Assembly (NCBI GenBank): GCA_037126765.1
Contig: JBBCBC010000016.1
Span: 18,171,778 to 18,235,777 of the forward strand
DNA from: Stenogyne calaminthoides
Taxonomy: Eukaryota > Streptophyta > Magnoliopsida > Lamiales > Lamiaceae
Direction: 5' to 3'
DNA length: 64,000 bases
Shown: positions 12,446 to 22,846 of the stretch, one piece after another
Position numbering within the stretch: position 1 is the first letter of the stretch
How the letters are laid out: each line of letters opens with the position of its first letter
Program-made: the position numbers and the translations under genes
Notes under the pieces: model-generated
What the model saw: the letters and a program-made list of their open reading frames with translations, nothing else
Databases searched by the model: none
Told to the model about the DNA's origin: nothing

Positions 12446-13951
12446 TGTAGGTCCCGAACGGGTTGTGTGAGGGCGTAAGTCTAGAGGGAGGGTGAATAGA
12501 CTTACGAAAACTTTTTGCCGGATCGGTGTGAAAGCGATTAGCTTTGATCAGAGCAAGTGAATCGGTTTGGATCGATATCTAACTTCTTGAATGCCGAAGG
12601 CGGATCGATTCGGTATCTATCAGTTTAACTGATTGTGCGGAAGCTAAGTTTTACCCGTGTGAAAAACCAGTTTAATAAATCAGATTCCAAAGTCAGTCTT
12701 TCAGTCAGTTGACTAAAGTGTCAAACTTGATCAGATCAGAAGCTTGGTGCTAGCTGATCTTAACTTAGAATATGTATGCAGCTTTAATAAGTTGAGTGCG
12801 ATTGTGTAAAGCAGTTAATCAAAGCAGGTAAAAGCACACAAGATTTATAGTGGTTCGGACAAACCAGTCCTACGTCCACTCTTCCCTATCACAAGGGGCA
12901 CCAACTAAACCAACTGGACTTAGATTTTTGTGTTAGTCCAACACAGTACACCAACAGATATTTAAAGAGTTCTCACTCAACCGATCCCAGAAATCAGAAC
13001 TAGAAACCCTAGTCTGAAATCTTGCTAAACAACTTAACCTAACTTGAGTTTGGGTAAGAAAGATTTCTGTGCTAAGAACTTATGGGTTGAACACTTAGAA
13101 AAATAATCTTCAAGTTCGTGTTCTTCGTGCGGAAATCTGATTATAGCTTGAGCTTCTTGATAGTTTCCGTGTCTTCACTCTGAAGTGTGATCCCATATTT
13201 ATAGACCTTGAAATCAAAGAGCCGTTGGAGAGCAATTTGAATTTCAGGCTATATTTGGTAGACTTGCAGGATTGATGTGACGTGCTTCAGGAAAGGCATT
13301 TCCGAAAGCGTGAATAGTGTCTTTTATAGTCGTTAGAGAAAGCAGCACCAAATCCCATAATTGCCGGCTCCGATCATACGTGTCTTGTCCTTATTGGTTA
13401 ACAGAGGCACTTTTCAGTATTGTTCTACCAACTAAGGTTGACATTCTTCTTGTTCAGATCATCGACGTATGATTTTGGTGAAACATCAGTTTTTCACCGA
13501 GTCGGTGACTTTGATCGATCAAAAAAATCGATCGATCTACCGATGGAGTCTTACGGTGCAGTTGTCTTAGCTTCAACTAGCAGACCTGGCTGGATGTATG
13601 TCTTCTGGTCTGATCTTCTGGAAGTCATCTGATCTTTAAGTCTTCTGAGATTGAACTTCATGACTTCAGCTGAGATATCTGACTTGATCAGATCGATCTG
13701 ATCTTCTGTCCTCCTCTTGCCTTCTGGCCTGTCGGATATCAGTTGTTCTTCATATCTTCAGATCTGACCTATACATATTGAGGTTCCCCCTCAATATGTG
13801 ACCTATCTAATACATCGGTTGTTCTATACAAAGAATTATCAATCGGTATCCTATAACCGGTAATAAAAAACATCGATTACCAATGTGTCCGACCATTTGG
13901 TCCTATTACACGTGTTTTAGAACTTTCATCAAAACTCTAAATTTCCCAACA
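12446..13951 (-). repeat. E1 5' LTR (complete, 1506 bp)
   Basis: On the plus strand it runs TGTAGGTCCC to TTTCCCAACA, i.e. TG...CA in element orientation. A TATAAATA box on the minus strand is at about 13196-13203. Differences from the left LTR cluster at 13493-13560 and 13815-13905, almost all of them CAG/CTG in the left copy against CG/CGG/CCG here. The segment between is nearly identical. Confidence 0.93.
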
Positions 13952-13954
13952 TAT

Positions 13955-14144
13955 TGAAGGATCAAGCGCTTGCCACTAGACTAAAAGCCCGGACTTGTAG
14001 TGAGGTGCTACTTTAATTCCCTTAACCCATACCTAGCAAAGAAAACCACCAAGTGCACACAACTATGCCTTTAATCGAGCGAACGAGGGTCTTGAGTCAA
14101 GAATCGACCTTAAAGGCAGGAGACTGCTAGGATTTCTCCCAACA
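13955..14144 (-). repeat. TRIM 3' LTR (190 bp)
   Basis: It is a near copy of 14239-14432. Mismatches cluster at 14063-14075 and 14116-14132. Confidence 0.9.
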
Positions 14145-14238
14145 ATCCCTCCCCCTAGCAGTAGCCTGACTTTCGCCAAACATACCACTATTTGCGTCAT
14201 GGGGGACTCGAACCCGTGACCTGTGCTCTGATACCAAT

Positions 14239-14432
14239 TGAAGGATCAAGCGCTTGCCACTAGACTAAAAGCCCGGACTTGTAGTGAGGTGCTACTTTAA
14301 TTCCCTTAACCCATACCTAGCAAAGAAAGCACCAGGGGCATGCACGCAACTATGCCTTTAATCGAGTTTAACGAGGGTCTTGAGCCAGAATCGACCTTAA
14401 AAGGCGTGAGATCGCCACGATTTCTCCCAACA
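14239..14432 (-). repeat. TRIM 5' LTR (194 bp)
   Basis: It lies next to the primer site on the element's upstream side. It is followed at 14433 by GGTAT, the probable target duplication. Confidence 0.9.
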
Positions 14433-14598
14433 GGTATCACTAATGGTAGATGGTCTCTCGTAAACACATCCAAAGGTATTAGTTGATTATTGCAATCGGT
14501 ATCACTAATGGTAGATGGTCTCTCGTAAACACATCCAAAAGTATTAGTTGACTATTGTAATCGGTATCATTAATGGAATGTCGTCTCTCGTAAACACT
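14433..14598. repeat. 65-bp tandem repeat, about 2.5 copies
   Basis: Units starting GGTATCACTAATGG occur at 14433 and 14498, and a diverged one at 14563. The period is 65 bp. It sits at the left edge of the visible part of E2 and may belong to its env-like region. No product is suggested. Confidence 0.85.
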
Positions 14599-15415
14599 GC
14601 TAAAATCAAAAAGGGGGAAGGACAAGTTGAGAAACCAACTGGCATCATGACAACTGAAGATCTGATTCAAACATTTGAGTCTTATGGTCAGAGGCTGGAT
14701 CATCTGGACCTGTTTGCCGAAGAAGTTTCCGCAAAGATGGAAAGGGCCAGACAGCGAACTACTGTTGCTACTGCTGGAGAAGCTGGTCAATCCAGATCTA
14801 GACCTGCTACCTCGGCTCTGAAATCAAGAAGAATAATAAGAGCCACAGCTAGTCAGATCTGAGCAGATGAAGCACTGGTAGTAAGGCTGACGGAAGAACA
14901 GATTGCAGAAGAAGCCTGAATAAGCGAAGAACAAAAAAACTAGTAGATGTTAAAGGCATGAAGAAAACATATACTACAAGAGCTAAGAAGGGTCAAGCAG
15001 TCAAGCCATTTGTTGAACCTCTCATCCCTACCAGAGTAGAAGATATAATTCCAAAGAAGGAGGAACATGCTGCCAGATTGGAAGAATGGCGCAAGATCAG
15101 AGGACAATGGCTCCTGGATGCTTATGTTCTGGAAATTGTGCCAACTGAACAGGCACCTGAATAAGAATTCCTTAACTGGCTCGACTAATAAATACAAGGA
15201 TTACTCATCAGGAGTATGATGTGATGGACTACTCCACGAAAAAGAATGGCTCGTTTGACAGGTTAACCTTTCAGAGATTTTATTTTGATATGCTAAAAAA
15301 AGAAGGAAAAAGAGAACCGGACCGAGCAAATGATGTGAAATGGAGACTCTACAGGATCTTCAATGTTCCTCATAGTGAAAGAGAAATGTCGGAGGGTTAC
15401 ATACCCAAGGCCTGA
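14599..15415 (+). pseudogene. E2 env-like ORF, C-terminal part
   Basis: Frames 14599-14862, 14958-15164 and 15221-15415 correspond in order to the E1 env-like tail. Shared blocks are ESYGQRLDHLDLFAEE, EDIIPKKEEHAARLEEW, LLDAYVLEIVP and KNGSFDRLTFQRFYFDML. They are separated by stops or frameshifts. An internal polypurine copy lies at 14604-14620. The last frame ends at 15415, 216 bp before the LTR. Confidence 0.72.
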
Positions 15416-15617
15416 TGATCAGAAGATTGCCTAGATAAGATAAGTTTCATTTTGATTAAACTTTTCTGATGTAATATGTAATTTCAATATCCGATGAATG
15501 AAAAGTTTATGTTACTGATCCTAAGACAAATTCTCATTGTCTTCTAATTATCTATGTTCTTTATTTGTTTTATTACATATCAACTGATGTTGGTTTGTCA
15601 AATGTTTTGTTTTCATC

Positions 15618-15631
15618 AAAAAGGGGAAAAT
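15618..15631 (+). promoter_or_regulatory. E2 polypurine tract
   Basis: AAAAAGGGGAAAAT lies directly before the LTR start TGTTGGGA at 15632. Confidence 0.85.
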
Positions 15632-16607
15632 TGTTGGGAAAAATTATAATTTTGATGAAAGTTCCAAAACAGTTGTAATAGGACCAGTCAGACCTGTTAG
15701 CTGACTGATGATCTAGAAATCAGGTTAAGTTGACCAGCTGATAAATACTGTATAGAACAGATGATATAATAATATATATCACATATTGAGGGGGAACTCA
15801 ATATGTATCAGGTTAGTCTTGAAGATCAGAAGATTGAAGATTAGAAGATTGAAGATCAGAAGACAAGAAGAAACTGACTGATCAGTTTTACTCAAGATCA
15901 TAACCAACCTGTCCAAGACTGAGTATGATAAACTGAAACATCAAGACCTGATGACCTGCTATGAAGAAGACATCAACCTAGCCAACAAGTTGAAGCTAAG
16001 ACAACTTGTACTGATGAGTCAAGGAGGTAGACTGATCAGTTTCAACTGATCAGGTCAGTTCAAGTCAGGTGACATCCAAGTGTTAACCTAAGACATACAA
16101 ATCGATCAGACAATCAGAATGTGGAGTTATGCAATCTGACAAGCGCCGAATATGTGTACTTGTCAACCAATGAAAGATCAACACATTTATACAGAACTAA
16201 TATAGACGGGATTTGAAGATGCAGAGATCAACGGCTGTAAAGGACGACAAAGCACGCATTTGGCCATGCCATCTCTAAGCACATAAAATCAGACCTGCAA
16301 ATCTACCTTAAATAGACCGAAATTCGAATTGCTCTCCATCGGCTAGTTCAATTTTGTGCCTATAAATATGGGATTAACCTTCAGAGTAAGGGGACGGAAA
16401 TTCTACAAGCTTAAACACATCAAGCCATTTCCGCATGAAGAACACTGAAGAACAAGCACATATTCTAAGTGTTCATCCCATAGTTTCTTAGCAAAGAATT
16501 GTTATCCTTTAGCTTTAGGCTACTCAGATACTAGGATAGAATTCCAGTTGGAAACACAACAAATCTTACCCCAAACCGAGTGTTAGGTTAAGTTTGTAAG
16601 CAAGATC
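15632..16607 (+). repeat. E2 3' LTR, first part
   Basis: It starts TGTTGGGA and includes a TATAAATA box at 16361-16368, with a likely transcription start a few tens of bases downstream. It is cut at AGATC by E3. Confidence 0.9.
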
Positions 16608-17253
16608 TGTTGGGAAATAGGGTGCCGGGATCTATTCGATGTGCAATTGAAATACAAATTTAAATTATTTAATTATTACTAGCATGAATTAATCCTATAT
16701 TAATTCAAATAATAATCAAATAGCAACAACACATCATGCATATAATAAAGCCATGTAAATTCTACACATGCGCATTTCTATGAGTTACGTAAGGCGTACC
16801 TTTTTGGCGAATTAAAAGGAGACAGATGAGCAACGGTTCAACTAACACACCCAAAGTCCTTCTTTAGTATTCCCACGTCCTTGTTCAACAATCCGATGGT
16901 AGGAAGCTCGCGAACAATTAACTAAAGGGAAAAAAAATATATGCCACGACCTTTGTAGATTTTTAATTTTTTCAACACATGGAATTGTGTTGGGGATGAA
17001 AAATTCATCCCCTATTTATAGAGACTATGGGGGGCGAAAATTTTATCCAATATCAGGGTTAGGAAATTTCTTTGTATCTTCCCAAGATACAATCTTGAAT
17101 ATATCTTATATATCCATCTTAACCCATATTATTGTAATATGACTCCCGGTTATTATTTCCCGTATTTAACATTATCTTAATCCATTAATTAATTCAAGCC
17201 ACTGAAAAGCTTTATATTAATTAATATCTTTTATCCTTGATTTAAGAATGGCT
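16608..17253 (-). repeat. E3 3' LTR, outer part
   Basis: It matches the start of the right LTR (plus-strand reading). Against that copy it lacks about 0.4 kb corresponding to roughly 30965-31375. The minus-strand TATAAATA lies at 17013-17020. It is interrupted by the CACTA element at the GCT target. Confidence 0.9.
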
Positions 17254-17480
17254 CACTATGACAATTTTGGCTTTTAAAATCGGAGTTTACATAGCGGTTA
17301 TTTTTAAAACCGCCATTAAAAGTTCAAAAACCGCTATTGAAACTTTAACCGCCATAAAAGATACGCAGGAGACGCTGATACATAGCGGTTTTTAAGGACC
17401 GCTATCGTTCAAATGATATATTATCTATTTCAATTTCGCTATTACACAGCGGCTTTTACCCGCTATTAATGAGTAAAATA
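17254..17480. repeat. CACTA left terminal and sub-terminal repeats
   Basis: Units such as AGCGGTTATT, ACCGCCATT, ACCGCTATTG and ATAGCGGTTTTTAAG recur in both orientations. Confidence 0.85.
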
Positions 17481-17569
17481 CCCGCTGTTGTATATTCTGA
17501 TCCAGTTCAATCTTTTATTTATTTAATATTTTTTTTAATTAATTTTTTGAAGTATAAAAGAAGGACTTG

Positions 17570-17950
17570 GGATTTTTCTTGCTTCATAATTCCTCCCTGT
17601 AGCTGCGTGCCCTAGCTAATTAAAACTCTTCCCAAATCACAAATTCTTCCTGCCCACCGCAGCCGTCCTCCCGTCCTCCGGCGGCCCTCCCATCCGCCGG
17701 CCGCGCTTAGTAAGTTGGATCTCTTTTCCTTTAGGTGTTCCTCTCAAACAGACGCGTGCCCTAGGTGCTTTACCCAAAATTTCTTATTTTCTTCCAAGCC
17801 GCCAGTTCCGTCGGCCGTCCACCATCCGCTGTCCGCCGTTCGCCAATGTCGTCCTCAATTCGCCAGTGTTGTCCGCCGTTCGCCAGTGCCGTCCACAGTC
17901 CGCCAGTGCTCTGTCGCCAGAGTATCGAGAGAGAAAGATACATAAGGTGA
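17570..17950 (+). other. GC-rich, leader-like segment inside the CACTA
   Basis: A C-rich block (CCGTCCTCC, GGCGGCCC, GCCGTCC repeats) rises sharply from AT-rich DNA and ends near 17946. Short direct repeats of the type CCGTTCGCCAGTG occur. It resembles a 5' UTR or first exon captured from a host gene. The short ORFs at 17715-17950 look like repeat translations. Confidence 0.4.
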
Positions 17951-18243
17951 TTATCCTTCTATGATTTATGTTTTCTAAGCATATGTATTATACTCTTGTA
18001 TGATGATACAGTGTTTGGTATATGTTTAGATCTTCAATTTATGGCTTAAAGAATCAAGATAAGAATTATTGCACAAAATCCCTAAACTTTCGGCCCTTTT
18101 GAATTAATGATGCTAAGATGTAAATTTTGTTCAAAGCATGGTTTATTCTTATTTTAAATGTTAAAATATGTATCTCCTATGAATTTTAAAGCTTAGTTCA
18201 AATTACAGAACGATTAACCTTGGAATTTTATTCCTGATGAATA

Positions 18244-18438
18244 GTAACTAAGATGAACAGAAACTGAGCTCTTGAATAGAAACTGAACTACAGGCCTTTA
18301 AATTTTGAATTTTCATTAGGGACTAAGTGTTTGCATTTTAAGACCAGTAAGTAATTCGGTGTGCTGCATGTTTTTTTTTTGGAGCTTCTTCTATATTTGG
18401 CGTATTGACTGATGTTAGTAAGGTATGTTGCTTTGAAA
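18244..18438. repeat. 195-bp CACTA segment duplicated on both sides of the LTR array (left copy)
   Basis: It begins GTAACTAAGATG and ends GTTGCTTTGAAA. The same sequence recurs at 22323-22509 directly after the array. In this copy the target sequence is uninterrupted. Confidence 0.88.
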
Positions 18439-18441
18439 GGG

Positions 18442-21400
18442 TGATAACTAGTGGTGAAGTGAGGTAGTTGTTAGGCAATCCCGAGAGAGGGTGATAAGTC
18501 CCGTAGGAGTGTGAACTCGTTAAACATCTAGAGGCGAGCCCGAGAGGGTGATAAGTCCAGAGGCGAGCCCGAGAGGGTGATAAGTCCAGTTGGAGTGAGA
18601 GCTCGTTAAATATCTAGAGGCGAACCCGCGAGGGTGATAAGTCCGGTTTGAAGGAATTTCCTAGAGGCAGGGGAGAGTGGATGTAGGAGCATGAGTCTCC
18701 GAACCATTATACTTTGTTGTGTTCTTTACTGCTTTATGTTCTTATATTGTCATATGCATTCGATTATAAGCAAAACACAACACATGAGCTTAAAACGCAA
18801 AAATCTGTAATCACCATTCCCTCACCCCTGTTTTTATATGCACCGCACGTAATGTTTGCTTCCGCACGCGCAAAATGTGTTTTCCACCGGGACCAACAAG
18901 TGGTATCAGAGCAGGAGTTCAAAAGATCACTTTTAATGTGATCGAGATCAGATGAGTTAGATGAGTTCCGAGTTAACTGATGAGCTGTGCAAAATCAGAA
19001 GAGAAGAAAAGCTAAGCCAGCTGATCAGAAGATCAGATGACCAGAACAGACCTGATCAGATGATCAAAAGAACAGTCGAGCTGATATGGTGATCAGAAGA
19101 GCAGACAAGCTGATAAAAAAGAAATTGACCAGAAGATCAGAAGAGAAGGTTGCAGATCAGAAGAGGAGCAGATGAGACTGATCGAGATCAGACGTGATCG
19201 AGATCAGATATGAAGATGAGCAGATGATCAAGATCAGACGTGATTGAGATCAGATGTGCTAAACTGATATGCTAAACCAAATGTACTGACCTGATGCTAT
19301 CCTGAGATATTGATCTGAAGAAGTGTTGATCAGATCAGTCGAGCTGATCAGATCAGGCAAAGAAGAAATCAGATGCTTTGAGTCAAAGTGACACGAAGGT
19401 CGGGATCTCGAATTCAGAGACTTCGGAACTGAGTGTCGATGTCAAGATGTTCGACAAAGGTCACCAAGAGAAGTCCACTGAATCAAGTATCCTGAGGCTC
19501 AGATAAACCTGAGGCTCAGATGAGAAATCTGAGACTCAGATAAACCTGAAGACTCAGATAGAATCAAGACTTCGATGATGTCTCTGAAGACACTGAGACT
19601 CAGAGAATCCTGAATGATTCTAGGCGAGGAATCTGAGGAAAATATAGTAGATTAGAATCATTGACGTGGACAATAAGAAGAAGACAACCAAACTGAAAAA
19701 GTTCTGCCAGACTTACAAGAATAATATGGATTTGAATGTGATTTTCTCCAACGGTAACATTCAAATTCACACTATAAATACAAGGTCTTTCATCACTCTA
19801 ATGTGGATGCGTGGAGATTATAGCACGAGATGCTACAGAGTCAAAGAGAGTTATATCCAAAGCATTCCCACCCTAGAACACAAGTTTGTATATATACAAA
19901 TATGATAAAGAGTGTTCTAGAACCCAACCTAAGCAACCCACGATGTATCATAAGCTTAGAGAGATTTTCCCAACCTTAGCAATTGAGGCTAAACAAATGT
20001 AAGGGAAAATCTCACCATAGTTGGAGACAACACCAAACCCAAACTTCATTCTCGTAAGAGATAACTAGTGGTGAAGTGAGGTAGTTGTTAGGCAATCCCG
20101 AGAGAGGGTGATAAGTCCCTTAGGAGTGTGAACTCGTTAAACATCTAGAGGCGAGCAGAGAGGAGATAAGTCGAGGCGAGGGCGAGAGAAAGTGATAAGT
20201 CCCGGTGGGGTGAGAGCTCGTTAAATATCTGAGAGGCGAACAGGAGGGTGATAAGTCATTTGAAGGAATTTCCAGGAGCAGGGAGAGTGGATGTAGGAGC
20301 TTGAGTCTCCGAACCACTATACTTTGTTGTGTTCTTTCTTGCTTTATGTTCTTATATTGTCATATGCATTCGATTATAAACAAAACACAACACATGAGCT
20401 TAAAACGCAAAAAAATCAGAATCACCATTCCTACTTTTTTTTTATATACACCGCGAAACGAAATGTTTGCTTCAAGACGCAAAAAATGGGTTTTCAACGG
20501 GACCAACAAGTGGTATCGAGCGGGGAGTTCAAAAGATCACTTTTAATGTGATCACCGAATCGATCTTAAAAAAAAAAACATTTCCTTAAAAATGCATATA
20601 TTTTAATGTTTTTGCTTCATTATCAAAAAAAGGAAATTGTTGGGATATTTTAGTTTTGATAAATTATGCTAAAAACATTATCAACTTGTGTTATTGAAGT
20701 TAATTTACAGATAACAAGTTGAGAGGAAGCGAAAAGAACAAGTTGAGGGAACTCACGAAATCAGTAGATGATCGAGATCGGGCGAGAGGTGCAGACGAGA
20801 CCGATCGAGATCGAATGAGTTAGATGAGTTCCGAAGTTAAGCCCGATGAAATGCGGCAAAATCAAGAGAAGAAAAACTAAGCCGGTGACCGGAAGATCGG
20901 ATGACCGAAACGCAGACGATCGGATGAAGTCAAGCCGATATGGTGATCGGAAGAGCGCATGTTCGATCAAAAAAAATTGACCGAAGATCGAGAAGAGAAG
21001 GTTGCGATCGGGAAGAGGAAGCGGATGAGATCGATCGAGATCGAGGCGGATCGAGATCGATATGAAGATGAAAGCGGATGATCAAGATCGACGTGATTGA
21101 GATCGATTTGCTAAACCGATATGCTAAACCTAATGTAATCGACTGATGCTATCTCGAGATATTGATCGAAGAAGTGTTGATCGGATCGGTCAATGATCGA
21201 TCGACGCGAAAAGAAGAAATCGATGCTTTGAGTCAAAGTGACTGAAGGTCGGGATGTACGGTCAGAGAACCGAAACTTCCGGTCGAAAAGTGTCAAGATA
21301 CTCCGATCGGACAAGGTCCGCCAAGAGAAGTCTATTTGAATCAAGTATCTCGAGGCTCGGATGAGAAATCGGAGACTCGGATAAACTCAAGACTTCGGAT

Positions 21401-22322
21401 AGAATCAAGACTCGTTATGTCTCTTAAGACATTGAGACTCGAGAGAATCTGAATGATTCCAAGGCGAGGAAACTGAGGAATATAGCCGTTAGAATCAGCT
21501 GACGTGGACCAATGAGAGGAAGACAACCAGCCTGAAAAAGCTGTTGTACTTACAAGAATAGTATGGATTTGAATGTGATTCTCTCCAACGGTAACATTCA
21601 AATCCACACTATAAATACAAGGTTTTTCATCATTCTAATGTGTGGATGCGTGGAGATTATAGCACGAGATGCTACAGAGTCAAAGAGAGTTATACCCAAA
21701 GCATTCCCACCCTAGAACACAAGTCTGTAGATATACAAATATGTTCAAGAGTGTTCTAGAACCCAACCTAAGCAACCCACGATGTATCTTAAGCTTAGAG
21801 AGATTTTCCCAACCTTAGCAATTGAGGCTAAACAAATGTAAGGGAAAATCTCACCATAGTTGGAGACAACACCAATCCCAAACCCCATTCTCGTAAGAGA
21901 TAACTAGTGGTGAAGTGAGGTAGTTGTTAGGCAATCCCGAGAGAGGGTGATAAGTCCCGTAGAAGTGTGAACTCGTTAAACATCTAGAGGCGAGCCCGAG
22001 AGGGTGATAAGTCCAGAGGCGAGCCCGAGAGGGTGATAAGTCCAGTTGGAGTGAGAGCTCGTTAAATATCTAGAGGCGAACCCGAGAGGGTGATAAGTCC
22101 AGTTTGAAGGAATTTCCCTAGGAACAGGGAGAGTGGATGTAGGAGCTTGAGTCTCCGAACCACTATACTTTGTTGTGTTCTTTACTGCTTTATGTTCTTA
22201 TATTGTCATATGCATTCGATTATAAGCAAAACACAACACTTTCCCTCACCCCTGTTTTTATATGCACCGCACGTAATGTTTGCTTCCGCACGCGCAAAAT
22301 GAGTTTTCCACCGGGACCAACA
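18442..22322 (+). mobile_element. Three-LTR array of a non-autonomous, Sirevirus-like LTR element with a 129-bp core
   Basis: Order: partial LTR A (18442-18898), shortened core (18899 to about 18942), LTR B lacking its first part (to 20508), complete core (20509-20637), complete LTR C (20638-22322, 1685 bp, TGTTGGGATA...GGGACCAACA). The core begins with TGGTATCAGAGC (18901; degraded to TGGTATCGAGC at 20511) and ends in the purine run AAAAAAAGGAAAT before TGTTGGGA. There is no coding sequence. Primer site, purine tract and LTR ends are of Sirevirus style, so a Sirevirus probably supplies its enzymes. The element sits inside the CACTA; the right flank begins GTAAC. Confidence 0.85.
20638..22322 (+). 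repeat. Complete LTR C of the array
   Basis: It is bounded by the purine tract on the left and by CCGGGACCAACA on the right. It contains a tandem of about 29 bp (CGAGCCCGAGAGGGTGATAA units at 21987-22045). A TATAAATA-containing stretch lies near 21610. Its 20760-21480 part is CG-enriched where LTR B has CAG or CTG. Confidence 0.88.
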
Positions 22323-22509
22323 GTAACTAAGATGAACAGAAACTGAGCTCTTGAATAGAAACTGAACTACAGGCCTTTAAATTTTGAATTTTCATTAGGG
22401 ACTAAGTGTTTGCATTTTAAGACCAGTAAGTAATTTGGTGTGCTGCATGTTTTTTTTTGGAGCTTCTTCTATATTTGGCGTATTGACTGATGTTTATGTT
22501 GCTTTGAAA
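22323..22509. repeat. Right copy of the duplicated CACTA segment
   Basis: It begins GTAACTAAGATG immediately after LTR C. After it the CACTA sequence continues as ATTCAAAATCTG. See 18244-18438. Confidence 0.88.
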
Positions 22510-22846
22510 ATTCAAAATCTGTATATATTGTTGGTTGAGAGGCTTTACCTTTTGTCTGTATAACTCTTTGCAGTAGACTTGTGTATATGATTGATTTATT
22601 ACTTTAGCTAGCAGAATATTTGCTTTACTTCTAACTTGTTTCTCTTGAGCATTGGTTGTTACCTTTTGTTCCAGTGTAGTTTCAATAGACACTCAACAAG
22701 AATTATTTCATGCATTATGACCTAGCAATAGCATACCACACCTACATTCTTATAAACTCAATTTTAAAATATTGGTAAGGTAAGCTCTATAAAGCATATA
22801 GACTGATGATGACACATAACTGTGTTAGATGTCAGATGTTATTTGC

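Larger units (their letters stand above)
1..13951 (-). mobile_element. E1: Sirevirus-type Ty1/copia retrotransposon, nearly full length
   Basis: Two direct repeats (1-809 and 13135-13951) are parts of its LTRs. The right LTR is complete (12446-13951) and the left one is cut by the window edge. Read on the minus strand the order is LTR, primer site, gag with zinc knuckle and coiled coil, protease, integrase, RT, RNase H, env-like ORF, polypurine tract, LTR. This order, the long gag and the ORF after pol are typical of Sireviruses. Pol and gag are broken by many frameshifts, some of which may be sequence errors (see findings). The right flank starts TATTG; the left flank is outside the window. 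Confidence 0.93.
13955..14432 (-). mobile_element. TRIM: miniature LTR retrotransposon, 478 bp
   Basis: Two direct repeats (13955-14144 and 14239-14432), each starting TGAAGGATC and ending CTCCCAACA on the plus strand, flank 94 bp of internal DNA. On the minus strand that core starts with a perfect TGGTATCAGAGC primer site two bases from the LTR (14225-14236) and ends in the purine run GCTAGGGGGAGGGAT (14145-14156). There is no coding capacity. The element needs enzymes from another retrotransposon. The right flank is GGTAT and the left flank reads TAT, consistent with a GGTAT duplication interrupted by E1. Confidence 0.9.

Noticed and set aside
14180..14238. Possible tRNA gene (TTCGA loop plus GCTCTGATACCA)
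   Set aside because: There is no 5' half, anticodon arm or clean T-stem. The CCA-like end is the retrotransposon primer site of the TRIM.
18714..20551. Repeated ORFs beginning MLCSLLLYVLILSYAFDYKQ
   Set aside because: They lie in duplicated LTR sequence. Their similarity comes from LTR duplication, and LTR C has a deletion through the same place.
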